A DNA stretch of 64,000 nt from Cadophora sp. MPI-SDFR-AT-0126. Lineage: Eukaryota; Ascomycota; Leotiomycetes; Helotiales; Ploettnerulaceae. The translations under genes were made by a program, and so were the position numbers. The notes under the pieces were generated by a model. It was given only the letters and a program-made list of their open reading frames with translations. It was not told where the DNA came from and ran no database searches. How positions within the stretch are numbered: position 1 is the stretch's first letter; every line of letters starts with the position of its first letter. Below, one piece after another: positions 44,016 through 56,023 of this stretch. The stretch covers positions 434,001 to 498,000 of the forward strand of contig JAGMVK010000025.1 of the NCBI GenBank assembly GCA_020747065.1, read 5' to 3'.

Positions 44016-44379
44016 GACCGATGAATGTCCTTTGGAGATGGAACCTTTGGAGATGGTGCTTCCTCAAGATGGCTTGTGAACTAAAGTCGAATCAATAAAA
44101 ATTTGGGAACCCATCTTCATAACCAGCCCGTATTATACACAGATGATGTTTGTGTCGCGTCGTGAATGTGGACTGTGATGGAAGTCGCAAATGAGGACGT
44201 GAAGTTGAATTGCGGGGGCGAAAAATCATGAGTCAGCCCGAGCTGCTCTGGAACTGACCAATCACGATGCATCTTACGGATATCGACTCTTGAACATATA
44301 AACCCAGACGTAGGCTCTTCATCACATTTACAGCATTAAAAACTCCACGTCACATACTCTCTCATCGAGTCTCGTCCAG
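44016..44379. promoter_or_regulatory. shared Ada/AGT divergent promoter
   Basis: 364 bases lie between the two start codons. A TATA-like CATATAAA at 44296-44303 is about 77 bp before the plus-strand start. On the minus strand TATAAT at 44138-44133 is about 118 bp before the Ada-type start. A bacterial-style Ada box is not evident; the protein's own site in fungi is unknown to me. Confidence 0.6.
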
Positions 44380-44829
44380 ATGGCCGTCACAGAATATCAA
44401 GAGGTGTTTACCCCTCCCCCCCTTTTACCCGTCCTTAAGCGAATTCATTATTGACAGATTTGAAGCGAGTCTACACTCTTCTGCGCCAGATCCCGTCAGG
44501 GAAGGTCTCCTCATATGCTGCACTTTCCAAAGCGCTTTCATCATCACCGCGAGCAGTCGGTGGTGCATTGAGAAGGAACCCTTTTGCGCCTGAAACACCT
44601 TGTCATCGTATCATCTGTGCGGATGGAGTGAGCAGAGTCCATTGGGCATCGGAGGTCACAAGCTGACGAGAAATAGTCTATCGGAGGATTCAAGGGCGAA
44701 CCACAAGATGCACCTTCGGGAATCAATCAGACGGAGAAACTGCGTTTGTTGAAAAGTGAAGGCGTTATGTTCGATGAGAAAGGACAGCTACAGGACGAGA
44801 CTAAATGGTGGAACGACTTCAAACATTGA
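44380..44829 (+). CDS. O6-alkylguanine-DNA alkyltransferase (MGMT type)
   Basis: Three exons, 44380-44403, 44466-44627 and 44677-44829, give 112 residues. It corresponds to the C-terminal DNA-binding and catalytic domain of methyltransferases that move an alkyl group from O6-guanine to their own cysteine. The first exon encodes MAVTEYQE and joins to RVYTLLRQIPSGKVSSYAAL; the acceptor must be the AAG at 44463-44465 rather than the CAG eight bases earlier to keep frame. The Arg finger region SPRAVGGALRRNP and the active site PCHR (Cys54) are intact, so it is a true transferase rather than an alkyltransferase-like protein with Trp at that place. SIGGFKGE follows across intron 2. The classical N-terminal ribonuclease-like domain is absent. 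It is divergent with the Ada-type gene. Confidence 0.92.
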
Positions 44830-45327
44830 AGAATGGGGAAATTCAATTTCTGCGCGTTTTACTCGTTCTTTTGACGATTTATGTCAAATTCAAATAAACG
44901 TGAAGGTGAGGGGCCATCCCCAGGCACCATCAAGCATAGTTGATTCGTCTTGCATTGTTACTTCAGTGAGGTGTGGCTGTATTCGTTGGATGTGTCTTTT
45001 CCATTACCTCGCCCAACATGTATTCTCCCAATCAACAATTGCATAGAGATAAGTCCGGCGATAGGTGCATGCTTGGTACACCATGCGCAGTCTTTGATAT
45101 TCGTACGTGTTCATCCACCAGTGGTCAGCGAGTGATGAACTTTGGTCCGATGACCTCGCGATAGATAAGACAATGCTGTGTAACCAGCAAGCCATAACAT
45201 ATACTTGAGACCATCTCACAACTCTGGCTGTCTTCTTCTATCCTAAAAAAAAAATTGCAGCACAGGGTTTTCCAAACCTATACCAGACTACTCACAATCA
45301 ATAAGCACACCTCATCGAAACTCAGCC
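44830..45327. other. intergenic, no gene seen
   Basis: Spacer of about 500 bases. Several overlapping frames at 44756-45219 have no coding character. The last 100 bases are CA-rich and likely the leader of the next small gene. Confidence 0.45.
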
Positions 45328-45673
45328 ATGGCACTCACTTCCTCAGCCCTGGCACTTCACAACGAAATCTTGGGTCCAAAAGAACACTCCTATCCTGGGG
45401 CTGGCAAATACTGTGGTAGACATAGTAGTTCTTCTAGCGCCAGCTCCGATTATGATAGCCTTGATACATCCATATCAGCAGAATCCAAAAGACATAGGAA
45501 ACTTTCATTTGGAGAGTCTTGGAGACTGTTCGTTTGGCATTTTTTGCCACGAAAACGGGTATCAGTATGTGTACAATCTGATCATTTTCCGATTGCCATG
45601 GAAATACTAACCATAGTTCAAGAATCCTGCTAAAAACCCCATGTCGAGAGACAATTCAAATTATGGAGATTGA
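45328..45673 (+). CDS. small hypothetical protein, Ser-rich and basic
   Basis: Exons 45328-45558 and 45617-45673 with a 58-nt intron (GTATCA, branch ACTAAC, CATAG) give 95 residues. The start MALTSSALALHNEILGPKEH is preceded by CAGCC, a good fungal context. A Ser-rich stretch (HSSSSSASSDYDSLDTS) precedes a basic region (KRHRKLSFGESWRLFVWHFL, then PRKR). No signal peptide or domain recognised. If the intron is not removed the frame gives a 101-residue variant. The clean branch site supports the spliced form. Function unknown. Confidence 0.6.
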
Positions 45674-46200
45674 AATGAATTTTTTCGATGCGTGGACGGG
45701 CGGTTGGAATGGTGTGTGAGAAAATGGGGAATGGCTTGGCCTTCTGATATTTCTTTGGATGAGAGGATACCGTTCTAACGACTTTGAATGACGACTCATC
45801 TATGAAACTAAGGTGGTCTTCTCTTAAGTATGCGTGCAACTTGTGATTATTGTGATTTATCATGAAGCGACCTAGCAGGAGTCTGGATGAACTTAGCATG
45901 TAACCAACGATGTCAGGAAGTTTGAGGATTGGAAAGCCTAGAAGCTTTCAAATAATATATGACTCAGAGACCACCTTCGTACTATTTTGTTGTTCCTCTA
46001 ATCTTGAGTGATATCACATTAGATCTTGGGGCCTTTAATCCTCAACAGAAAGCCTCTTCACGTTTTCGAGTCTGGCGCCGTGTTAGCGCCACTTTAGCGG
46101 GCCGAACCTCTTTCGCCTGCGACAGCCCAAATTTTTGCTGCATTTCTACAATCAGATAAGCATCTTTCCGATATCACACCACAAAAGCGTGGTCGTATAA
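45674..46200. other. intergenic, no gene seen
   Basis: 3' flank of the small gene and 5' flank of the tRNA. Minus frame 45630-45899 has no content. Confidence 0.5.
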
Positions 46201-46301
46201 TCCGGAATGGTGTAGTGGCTAGCATTTCTGCCTCTCATGATCTGTCTAATAAACAGTATCTTTGTTCGCAGGAGACCGGGGTTCAATTCCCCGTTCCGGA
46301 A
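46201..46301 (+). tRNA. tRNA-Glu (anticodon CTC), with intron
   Basis: The acceptor stem TCCGGAA (46201-46207) pairs with TTCCGGA (46294-46300), with discriminator A at 46301. The anticodon stem TCTGC/GCAGG encloses the loop C-T-CTC-A-C, anticodon CTC at 46234-46236. A 29-nt intron (46238-46266) lies after position 37. The T-arm is CGGGG-TTCAATT-CCCCG and contains the B box; the A box is TGGTGTAGTGGC. The spliced tRNA is 72 nt. A T-run just downstream (about 46306-46311) is the RNA polymerase III terminator. Confidence 0.93.
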
Positions 46302-46833
46302 GATATTTTTTCTTGCCATTTCTGTTTTTTTGCTCTCGAGCTCAATGCTTCTTGAGTGCTCATTGGTTGTCATAATCTCGAGATGGGTTTGTTGTGTCCT
46401 TTCTTGTCTAACAATGAAAAAGACCGACCTTGTGCTGCTGTCTACTAGAATTTTTTTTTTGATATCATGCCATGCCATTTTTTCAGGTGTGCACTCTCCC
46501 GTGATTTCAACGAAGGCAATAGAAAGGCCAGGAAATTTCACCATACATCAATTTCAAAGATCGAACACGATGCCACCTCTAAATTTTATTCTTCTATCAA
46601 AATTAGGTACTGACCGGGTCTATTTCTTATCTGAACTTTCTGAGCTCTTATCATAAGCGAGGCTTCACTCCCATCGCGTCAACCGCCTCGACCGCCTCGA
46701 TCGCGAGGCTCAACCTCCACTTCCACTCAAGTTTTACAAACCAGACGTGCCGCCACAACTTTTCCACCCACACCGCTCTGTTGCCATGATAATGACTTAC
46801 GATTGAACGATCCTCACCCCGAGTATTCCTGCG
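46302..46833. other. intergenic, FAR11 promoter region
   Basis: About 530 bases between the tRNA and the FAR11 start. Short T-runs and a pyrimidine-rich stretch precede the start. No gene seen. Confidence 0.5.
46306..46311 (+). terminator. RNA polymerase III terminator of tRNA-Glu
   Basis: A run of six T residues five bases after the mature 3' end of the tRNA, the usual Pol III stop signal. Confidence 0.8.
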
Positions 46834-49800
46834 ATGGCCTCCATTTGGTCTGGGAAGGCTCCTCCCGACACTCCAACATCTAAAGATGTCTCGGATGTTG
46901 CAGATACAGGCTTAGCAGATGTCGGTCTCCCAGCTCCTCAAGCAACAAGTGTGCCAATGGGACGTCCTCAGCTCCAAAGAAACCAACCTGCGCCTCCTCC
47001 TCCTCATCAGCCTCCTCCGCCTCCGTCTCCGAACCCGAACGACTCGCTCTCGTTAATGCAGCTCCGGCGCATTGTGACCGAATTCCCCAAAATCGACCCT
47101 ACAACATACGCTTTTACGTATGCGGATGCAGCTTCATTCGAGGAGGAGATTGATGAGTGGTTTTCGTACAATGATGCGGAATATAAACGTCTGCAGAGGG
47201 CAAGGGACACGTTTGAGAGACGATGGAGGAAGTTCTCGAACATGCCATGGCTGGAATCGCAAGACCGTCAGAAGTTCGTGGAGCGAGAAGTCAATGGTTT
47301 GCATGCTACTGACCTACGGAGACGCTGCAAAAGTTTACAGACGGTTCTCCACATTCTTTTGGGTGTATGGGACGAGACTGCAGGAATCAAGTCGGAGGAG
47401 ACCACCCAATCGACGACGAAAGCTACACCCAAGCATCTGGAGAATATGAAAGCTGGAATTGTTATGGTAACAAATGCTGGTGGCATTGCGCTTGTCTTCC
47501 AAGTCTTGCAGAATGCATTCAAGATGCTTTGGGACGACGAATTTCGCGAAACCAAATTACTAGACGAGGACATACCGTATATTCAAGATGAACTTGACAA
47601 TGTGACCACTGTCATCTACATGTTCGTCGAAGGCGTTCGTAATGATCCTCTTGGCTTGTCATCTGCTCGGGAGCAACTTCGTAGGTTTTACGTCTTGCCG
47701 CATCTGCTCTGAGCTAATGTCAATAGTGGAGTTGAATTTGGTCGATTATTTCGTCAAGGTTACCGCTAGACTTAGATGGGATGAAGCAAACGAGTTGCCA
47801 CAGACTAGAGTTTGTCATTCTGTTCCCCTTTGAGTGATTATTACTGACTAATACAGATATTTCTGCTCCTTTGGAAGACTATCCTGCTTGTGTTGGGAGG
47901 TAGTGCTAAAATTGAGGATGTTAAGAGTGCTACCAGCGAATTGAGACATGTAAATGGCGAAGGAGGAAAGCTCATTACAGCTTCTCCATTGGATTACCAC
48001 ATTTTCCGCCAGGAAATCACCTCAAAATACCCGGCATATACCCCGCCACCGCCCCTCTTACCCCTCGAACCCGACAACAATTCCATCCTCCCGCCACTGC
48101 CAAACCGACCGAGTAGATCAAATGGCGCCAATGGGATCATACCTCCACCAATGAACGTCAACAGCAGTGGAGCATCTATTCTTCATCAGCCTGTACATAT
48201 CGCTACCCCAGCACCCTCACCCCCTCCATCACCTCCAGTCGGAGGCAAGGCTGGCAAGAAACAGAATTACCAAACGAACCAGAACTTCCCCTTCATGTAT
48301 CCGCCATTAGACAGTACAAGTAACAGTGCCGGTGGCAAAGGTGCTGCTGGCTTGCAGGAATTATTGGTTGGACGAAAATGGGAGGGAAGTGACATCCCCA
48401 AGTCCATCCTCGAGGCCGGAGCTCTGTTTGCGAAGCGGATGCGAATGACAAGAGCGATGCGACAGTTGTGGAACGAACGAGAAAAGTTCTTGAAATATGA
48501 ACGCGGGTGGGATGGCATTGAGGAAGATGATGATATCGAGGAACTTGACCTGGACACGATCCTGGGAAAGAAGGCTTTACTTCAGGACATGAAACATGTC
48601 AAGCCTGATGTCGATTATGGACCTAATGCCGATGTTGGTGACGACGTCAAGAAGAAGCTCGATCTTGTTGAAAAAATATATGTAAGCCCACCCTTCCAAC
48701 ACCACGAATGTATCTGACCAGGCAGCAAAACTCATTACCCCATCTTCAATCCCTGGTGATCGTTCTACTCAAAGCAGTACTTGCAAACGTAACAGCCCTC
48801 ATCACACAGCCCATGGGACAGCAGCAGGGCTTGGCATCTGGATTCAGATCTGATGTAAATCTGCGAGGCAACGGACCTCAGGCCCAGAGTAGACAGCAAG
48901 ATCCAGCAAATATCCCATTGCCGACTACCGTGGATCCGTCCGAGCTGCCAATCGAAGAGATCGAAGCAATGCGATCGAGGGAAATTACTGCGAAAGCAGT
49001 ATCTGGCATTCTCTTGATGTTGCTGAAATGGTTCAAGGTTTCTCGTATGCCTCTCATCTCCTATTATTGTGCAACGCTGATTGCTGTAGATATTCTCAAG
49101 TTCGAGTACCTCACACAATTATTGCTAGACTCCAATTACCTGCCACTTGTTCTCAAGCTGTTCGCCCACCAGGAAATTGATAAGGTTGTCGAAAGCAGAA
49201 CAGATCGCGATGAAATGAGGTACGTTCCACTATACGCCAGTGTGTGTCGCGCAAGCTAACACCATACAGCTTCTTTACTTTCTGCAATGAGCACAGCAAG
49301 AACGTCCCCATCCCAGATCTGACGGAACTCGAAGCAGAAGAAAGTGAAGACGAGGCCGCACCGCCGGCTATCAAACGCAATCGAGACCTCCCCGTCGTCA
49401 GCTCAGAAGACAAGCTCCCAGCTCTCGCCTTCCAGGAAGGCCAACACGCCGGCAAGCGCGAGCGCCCCGAATTCGACGAACTCGGTTACCCAACCACAGA
49501 GCCACCTTATCCAGACGAACCCATCACGGAATTCTCGTGGCGCAACTTTTTCTCCTCCATCAACTTCCTCCGCATCATGCAGAAGATCTGCAAGAACAAA
49601 GCTCATCGCAACCTCCTTCTCGTACAGTACAAATCCTCTAATATCCTCAAGAAATCCCTCAAGATCCCACAGCCTGAACTCCGCCTCTACACACTTAAGC
49701 TGTTCAAGAATCAAGTCCCGTACTGCGGCCGCAAATGGCGTCAGGGTAACATGCGCGTCATTACAGCTGTGTATCTACACTGCCGCCCGGAATTAAGAGA

Positions 49801-50044
49801 TGACTGGCTGGCGGGTAGTGATGTCGATGCGGAGGTTGAGGAGGCGCTGCCGCTGGAGCAGGCGCTGAGGGCGTTGACGCACTGGCATAATATCAAGAGA
49901 TACCCGGAACAGATGGGCGCTGATACGAAGTTGTTGGAGGAGGAACATGATTTCTTCGTGAGAGAGCTGGAGAAGATGGAGTTCATTGATGAAGGTGGGG
50001 AGGAGGAGAGTGTGGACGGTGGATGGATTGGGTATGCGCCTTGA
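46834..50044 (+). CDS. FAR11: STRIPAK complex subunit Far11/HAM-2/PRO22 (STRIP1 family)
   Basis: Six exons, 46834-47680, 47727-47809, 47857-48681, 48726-49044, 49090-49219 and 49270-50044, give 992 residues. STRIP1-type proteins hold the striatin-interacting phosphatase and kinase complex together; in filamentous fungi (ham-2, pro22) the complex is needed for hyphal fusion and sexual development. A Pro-rich disordered start is followed by the N1221-like region (LMQLRRIVTEFPKIDPTTYA, then EEEIDEWFSYNDAE). IFLLLWKTILLVLGG and the DUF3402-like region follow (LLKWFKVSHILKFEYLTQLL, LDSNYLPLVLKLF, MSFFTFCNEHSKN, FSWRNFFSSINFLRIMQKIC, GRKWRQGNMRVITAVY). An acidic C-terminus ends GWIGYAP. Intron 4 is 45 nt without a stop, so unspliced RNA would still be open there. 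The acceptor of intron 3 is the CAG at 48723-48725. Confidence 0.94.
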
Positions 50045-50979
50045 TTTGGCTGCATGTATTCTGTACATCAAGTCAAATGAAGTAATCTGAGGCATCGCCA
50101 ATTCAATCAAATGATCCCATCACACTCTCTCACGCTCAAAATGCCAGTCCAAGTGATAATAACAATTCTCAACACACTCTCCTTCCCCCGTCAGCACCTC
50201 TCCCCAAGCAAAACCGAAACACGCATGAACATGTCCCCCCCACCATCTCCCGAAACAAGAAACCCACGCACCACCCACTTGCCCGCACCCCTCCCATAAA
50301 TAACCCTTCTTCATGCTACAACACCCCCCCTTCCCCCTTTCCCCTTCCACATCACAAATCTCTCAATAAGCAAAAAGCGCGTCCCAACGCGCGAACAAAA
50401 CACTTCGGAGAAATAAATGCGATGTGCAACAAAAGGGCTTCTGGAAGCCTGAAAACCTACCAGGGGCCATGGTGAATGGAAGCTGGGTAGGGGATGCAGA
50501 GGGCGGATTCATGCGAAGGAGAATTTATGGACGGGGCTTGGGAGGAGAGGGTGAGGGCGAGGGGGTAGGCGAGAAGAGAGTTCATGCGAGAGTGACAAAT
50601 ACCCAAGATGGGGAAATGAAATGAAACGAGTGGATAGGGTGGGAAGGGTATTTGTGCGTTTATATGTTTGTGCAAAGAATATTGGGTTGTTTATTGTTTG
50701 GATTTCTTTTGGGAAGGGGGGAAGGCGAGTGCTGTACTTTCGCTTGAGCCTTCAAGAGTTGGCGGAAAAAGTGCCAAACCAATTTGCAATTCTTCACAGA
50801 AGACCTTTCCTCACGAGCGACTGGTGAAAGGATTTCCTATTGCCATTTTTTACTCCGCCAGGGCGTGTGAACTCCTTTCCAAGATCAAAAACTCTATAAG
50901 CCGCTACAAGGGTCTGATAATCCCAGTTTCCTAGCTCTAATATAACCTATGAATTTGTATTTGTCGATTCTTTATCATC
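50045..50979. other. intergenic, no gene seen
   Basis: The 3' flank of FAR11 is CA/CT-rich (50110-50420) and then G-rich (50440-50740). These stretches produce compositionally biased open frames without domain content. Confidence 0.5.
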
Positions 50980-52732
50980 CTACTCCTTTTGCTCTGCCAC
51001 TCCCACTCCTCCCTCTGCCTTCTCGGCATCGCGGTTGGCCCAAGGTGTCCTTCTTCTAGATGAGCCACTGCTAAACGCTAACCCGGTCTTGTTATCCATG
51101 AATAGATAGTCGATCTCCTCTAAAGTTTTATTGCTAGTTTCGGGATAGAAAAGCCAAAAGATGGGAATGAATGAGAACTGTATTCACTATAGTCAGTCCT
51201 ATCTCTTTTCAATGAGCGTTTCCTCGCCGCCGTAATCAAGGAGACCCTTACATTCGTAATCATGAAAATCAAATATGCTTTCCACTGAAGCCGATTAATC
51301 AGAATCGGTGTGATCATCACGATCGTAAAGTTCCAAAGCCAATTACTTGAGATACCAATCGCGGTTCCCTTCGCGCGAGCAGCAAGGGCCAGGATCTCGG
51401 GGACGTACACCCAAGGGACGCAATTGACGCTTCCTCCGAAGATGAGCATATATGTGAAGAAAAAGGCTACTGCTGCCGACGCTGTGGGTTTCGAAACGGA
51501 AGTGTCCTTGAAGCTAAGCAGGATGGATATCATCATCATGGAAAACCCAAGTCCCGCGCAGGCCCAGAACATGGTTTTTCGACGTCCCTTTCGGTCGAGA
51601 AAGAATGTTGGGATTAGGGAGCCGAACATAAACATCATGTTGATGCAGCCGCCGAGGATTTGGGCAATTTTGGGGTCTAGACCAATATTCTGTACGAGGA
51701 CGGCTATGTAGGGTCAGAATGTTTGCGAGTGAAGGCGATTCAAGAAGGGTCATGGAATTGAAACTCACTTGTGATGTAGTAAACAACCAAATTGATCCCA
51801 CCAATCTGGTTCATGCACTGCACACCCCACGCGAGCAGGACCCTGTGTCCCGTATGTACCGTATCTCGCTCAAGTATGTTCCTCCATTTGAATCCTCCGT
51901 TCTGTCTCTCAATCTTGATCATTTCCATGATTCCGTCTACCTCTTGCACAGTGAGCGGATGGTCGCTGGGTTTATCGTAGACTCTACAGAGAATCTCTAT
52001 GGCTTCCTCAGTACGATTTGAACAGCCGTCTTGGAGACTCTGGCAGACCGAACACAAGAATGACGACGAAGACGGCAAATACAATTTGAAAGGCAATTGG
52101 TAGGCGCCAAACGATGGATCCTGATGTGAAGGACATTCCAAAGTCGAACCAGCTGTGAGAGCAATCGTCAAATCATGTCCATCAAGCAGCACCGAAGGAC
52201 TTACTAGGCGATACTGATCCCAACACCTACGAACAGCACTTCTGATGACACGAGTCGCCCTCTCATGTGGCTCTGATAAAGCTCAGGCAGATACATCGGC
52301 ACCGTCGATGTCTCGAGTCCAGTTCCAACACCCGTCACGATTCGCCCCATAATCAAATGTGCAACTCCAAAGGCAGTAGTCTCCAAGATAGCACCGACTA
52401 TGATCGTACTGGCAGCTATCCAATCACTTTCCGATGCCCAAGCATTTCGCCGACGCAGAAGTTGACTGTATATCATGGCCAATCAATCGCTTCCTCTTTC
52501 ATGAAGTGGTATGGCACTTACTGAAGCAACCTACAAGACATCCCAGGTTATAAGAGCTCACGATAATTCCCGTCTTGGTGTCTCCAGGATGTCCGAATTG
52601 ATTCAGCCAGTCCTCATTCTGCAAAATGCCGCCGAAAACGCCTTGGGCGTAACCAAAAAGCGTGAAGGCCAATAAACAACCACAGCTGATGGCGATCTGA
52701 AGAGACCGCCCTTTCCCAAACTAATTCCGCAT
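50980..52732 (-). pseudogene. MFS sugar transporter, inactivated
   Basis: The gene is laid out like an intact sugar porter (12-helix major facilitator) with ordinary introns: 52521 to about 52464, near 52207-52155, near 51769-51706, and about 51249-51181. Conserved pieces appear in order: GRSLQIAISCGCLLAFTLFG, QGVFGGIL, INFCVGEMLGHRKVIG, MGRIVTGVGTGLETSTVPMY, RGRLVSSEVLFVGVGISIAY, VWRLPIAFQIVFAVFV, LPESPRRLF, GVQCMNQIGGINLVVYYIT, LDRKGRRKTMFW, VYVPEILALAARAKGTAIG and PETSNKTLEEID. Three lesions break it: TAG as the fourth codon (52723-52721), loss of frame after GHRKVIG near 52429 that a single missing base would explain, and another after SPRRLF near 52022. None is removable by GT-AG splicing that I can find. 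Substrate cannot be told. Confidence 0.75.
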
Positions 52733-55152
52733 CTTGAAAGATTCTTTATAACTGTCACAGTCAAGAAGTGAACGTTCTTTGACAGATATGTCTCAGACGA
52801 GAGAGGATGTCCCCATGAAAGTGGAATAAATGTATTTTAACGCTGCTATCGGATTCCTAGATCAACGATGACATCTTTATCGACTTCGGGCAAACCCCAT
52901 CGATCTTTCTCATGAGGTACCGGACGAGGGGAAGGTGCGGGGGGCAGAGCTTGTCACGTCTAGTATTTCCTTTAGATGGAGGCTAATCGTGACGATCAGG
53001 GCTAGCGATATTTGATGTGTCACGATTGGCAGGTCGAGCTACACTATGGTGGCGCTTAAAATTACTCAATTCATCTGCTGACGCAACTCCACAATTCGTC
53101 TCGTAGCAGGAAATCCAGAAGGGGTTCATACAAGCACCAAGATTACGGACCGGAAAATAAGCGAAGTCTTAACTTAGGTCACCGTCAACAATTCCAGTAT
53201 GAATTCTGTTCACGATCTCAGCACAATCCAGGCGTACAGAATACCTCGCAAAAAAGTGCTCAACATGGCGGCTCCTGTAGTGCTTCTCATCTCATCCTCG
53301 AATGTCGGTACCAATGTCCCAGAAACCGACGCTGATCCACTTCCACACTGGGGCAAATGCTTGCCCCCGATCCATCACCCCCCTCGGCTCGCCGACTCCA
53401 AGGAGTTTCTCCGTACCTAATTACGAGCGAAACCACCGGTAAGGGTAGCGAATCGATTGTTGTCGGGCATAGTAAATTGAAGTTCGTACTTTGTATAGCT
53501 GCGGTGGGTGGAAAGTAATGAGGTGATTGTCGAAAGCTTCAGAAATATTACTAACTTGGAATGTTCTCCACCATCTCCTCATGTATGTAAGCTGGATAAA
53601 TTGCTGCGTCATCCGTTTATACTTCTCTTCCGTGGCTTGTCTGACTTTACTGTAGGAGGCAAAATAATACTAACTCTCCATTTCCACGACTTTCATTTAT
53701 TTCTCCACGGTGTCCTACGTCTCCTTGACAATAGTTCCCGTCTCACCCAGGCCAATACTCTCCCCTTTACTCCTAGATGTCTTTGAAATCTTGTAACAAA
53801 TCCTTTCGGAAGATAGTCGTTGATGCTTGTTAGGAAATCTGATCTCTTGAATCAAATACCCCCGCCGTTTTATAAGGCCAAACCGGGCTTATGAGTGGGT
53901 TAGTCTTGTGAACTACTAGAGAATAGTCTCTTTGATCATTCGATTAGCAGTAATCTGATATTAACGTCAATTCTTATTCCTACAGCTTAAGTTAAAAATA
54001 AAGCAAGTGATTAGTTCAATATAACTAAATACGGAATAAATGTTTCGAATAGTAAAACTCTACTCTTGAAACAATAATTTAAGTGGCTCCTAAATAGCAA
54101 ATGAAGTATCGAAGGAAAATGTAGATATCTAGTACTAAATAGTCCTATTTACGATTCGCTTATAGCTACTAAATCACCTTTCGAAGGCTCGTAGCCGATG
54201 GTGCGGCTGTCGGTGATCTACCATCGAAACGTACAGGCTGTTTACTGGCTTTGCGAAGGGTTTTCTTGATGGAGAGTCGCCGACTCGGCAAAGAGGGGGA
54301 AGAGGGTACAGGAGGGGTTCCTGGTCCTTCATTGTGAATTTCGGAATTGAGTTTCGAAATCTCATCCAGTTATTCCAAGAAGAGAAATACTTCTTGGTTC
54401 GAGTGACGAGCATCTCGGGAGGTCTTGTTTTCTTGATGACTGTTTTGGGCGAAGTGGATGTCCAGTGACAGAGAACTAAGGTATTGAAATGGAATAGTTG
54501 GAGCTGGATTCGAGTAGGCGAGTCAACAATGTTTGCTGCCAATGTGGTCGAATCGCATCATAGCCGCCTGTTATGTCGTGCTAGATCTCGGAGATATCTT
54601 GACAATTGGAGACTAGCTTTGTTCAAACCGATCCATATTTTTCGGATATCGGCTGGTGGAGACAACGGCACAAGCAAAAGAGTAGATGAATTATCCATTT
54701 CTCTCAACGCCATTGGGTAACGTGAATTGCAATTTGCTTTTGTCTGTCCGTCCTGTGGCCCATGGTTTGCCTTTGTCATTCTTCCGCTTCAAGTCGTCAC
54801 TTGATTAAATATCCATGGTCACAGAGATACCAAATGAGATAGCATTAAGCAATGATATTGCCTTTTGGCTGTCTCAAACCTTTGAAATGGAATTATGAAT
54901 CAGACAAAGCGAACTTTAATGCCAGTATTGTAGTTCTGGTGGTTAGGATCTAGACCTACTGGTAGGGCTGCAAATATTTGTGGGTCATTCCACTTTCGCA
55001 CGATATCCACTTTCATTCCCAGCTGGGCACGGTTGCCAAGTGCGTCTCTTGCGGATGTCTATCAAAAGCATCGGCTTTTCCTGAGCGTCTACCGCAGGTC
55101 GATTATCACTTCAAAATTTTCAAATCAATTGGCCGTGACCGTGGACGAAATC
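52733..55152. other. 2.4-kb gene-free region with AT-rich island
   Basis: No supportable gene. From about 53870 to 54175 the sequence is strongly AT-rich with repeated CTAAATA-like words, similar in character to the decayed repeat at 1131-1430. A 122-codon minus frame at 54174-54542 follows but begins with a non-ATG codon and has no domain. The island may be a remnant of a mutated transposon. Confidence 0.45.
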
Positions 55153-56023
55153 ATGGACTCCTCAGCAGAAAATAGCAAGGAGACAAGCAAGAGGGCATCC
55201 CTCAGCTCTCTCCCTCTTCCAGCATCTCAGGCGAATGCCTCGAAATATGCGGCTTATCTCAAGGCTATGGTCTCAAAAGACCATTCTGATATTCCTATGA
55301 TACTTTGCTGTCTGGTATCGGGTCTTTGCGACAGTAGTTCATACAATGCCTGGAGCTGCTTTGTCAGCATGCAGACTGGTACTGCCCCTCCCATCAATCA
55401 ACGCTGTCCAGCAATAACATTATCAAATAGGAAACACAATCTTCCTAGCACTCGGTGCAGCAAATCTTCCCGTCGGTCATCCCTATGGCTGGGCTAAGTC
55501 TCTCATTTCAATCGTCGCCTTCAACCTCGGCTGCAAATTATTCGCGACAGTCTTCAAGACCTTGGATCGGAGACATCTCTCCCTGTCCTTCGCTTTTCAA
55601 GCAACGTGCATCTTTATTGCCGCCATTCTCGTCCAAACAAACGTCGTACCTCCAGCGCGCGTTGATTCGGCTGGTCACATCGCTGATGTGAATTTTCTCG
55701 AGCTGATCCCACTTATCTTCCTCGCATTCCAAAGTGGGGGCCAAATCGTGACTTCGCGGTTGCTTGGCTTAAATGAGATCCCGACCACGGTGCTGACGAG
55801 CGTGTATTGTGACCTGGTCTCAGATCCGAATATCTTGAAGAAGGACAATGTGAAGAGGGATCGGAGAGCGGGGAGTGTGGTATTCTTGCTCGTTGGTGGG
55901 TTGGCGGGAGGTTGGATCAGTAGGACGGCGGGGCTATCTGTGGTGTTTTGGATTGCGGGTGGTATCAAGGCAGTGCTGGCTGTTGCGTGGTTGTTCTGGA
56001 AGGAGAATGAGACATTGGCTTGA
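55153..56023 (+). CDS. DUF1275 (YoaK family) membrane protein
   Basis: Exons 55153-55378 and 55431-56023 with a 52-nt intron (GTACTG...AATAG) give 272 residues. The family consists of small integral membrane proteins with about six helices and unknown transport activity. Visible marks are the N-terminal hydrophilic tail, then DIPMILCCLVSGLCDSSSYN with WSCFVSMQTGNTIFLALGAA across the intron, which is the conserved MQTGN pattern of the family. Later segments are SLISIVAFNLGCKLFATVF, AFQSGGQIVTSRLLGLNEIP with TTVLTSVYCDL, a charged loop KKDNVKRDRRAGS, and two final helices. All expected segments are present and the length is normal. The frame is open upstream of the ATG but begins without another ATG. 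Confidence 0.9.

Noticed and set aside
54174..54542. 122-codon minus frame next to the AT-rich island
   Set aside because: It has no ATG start and no family match that I can recognise; its proximity to low-complexity DNA makes chance likely.
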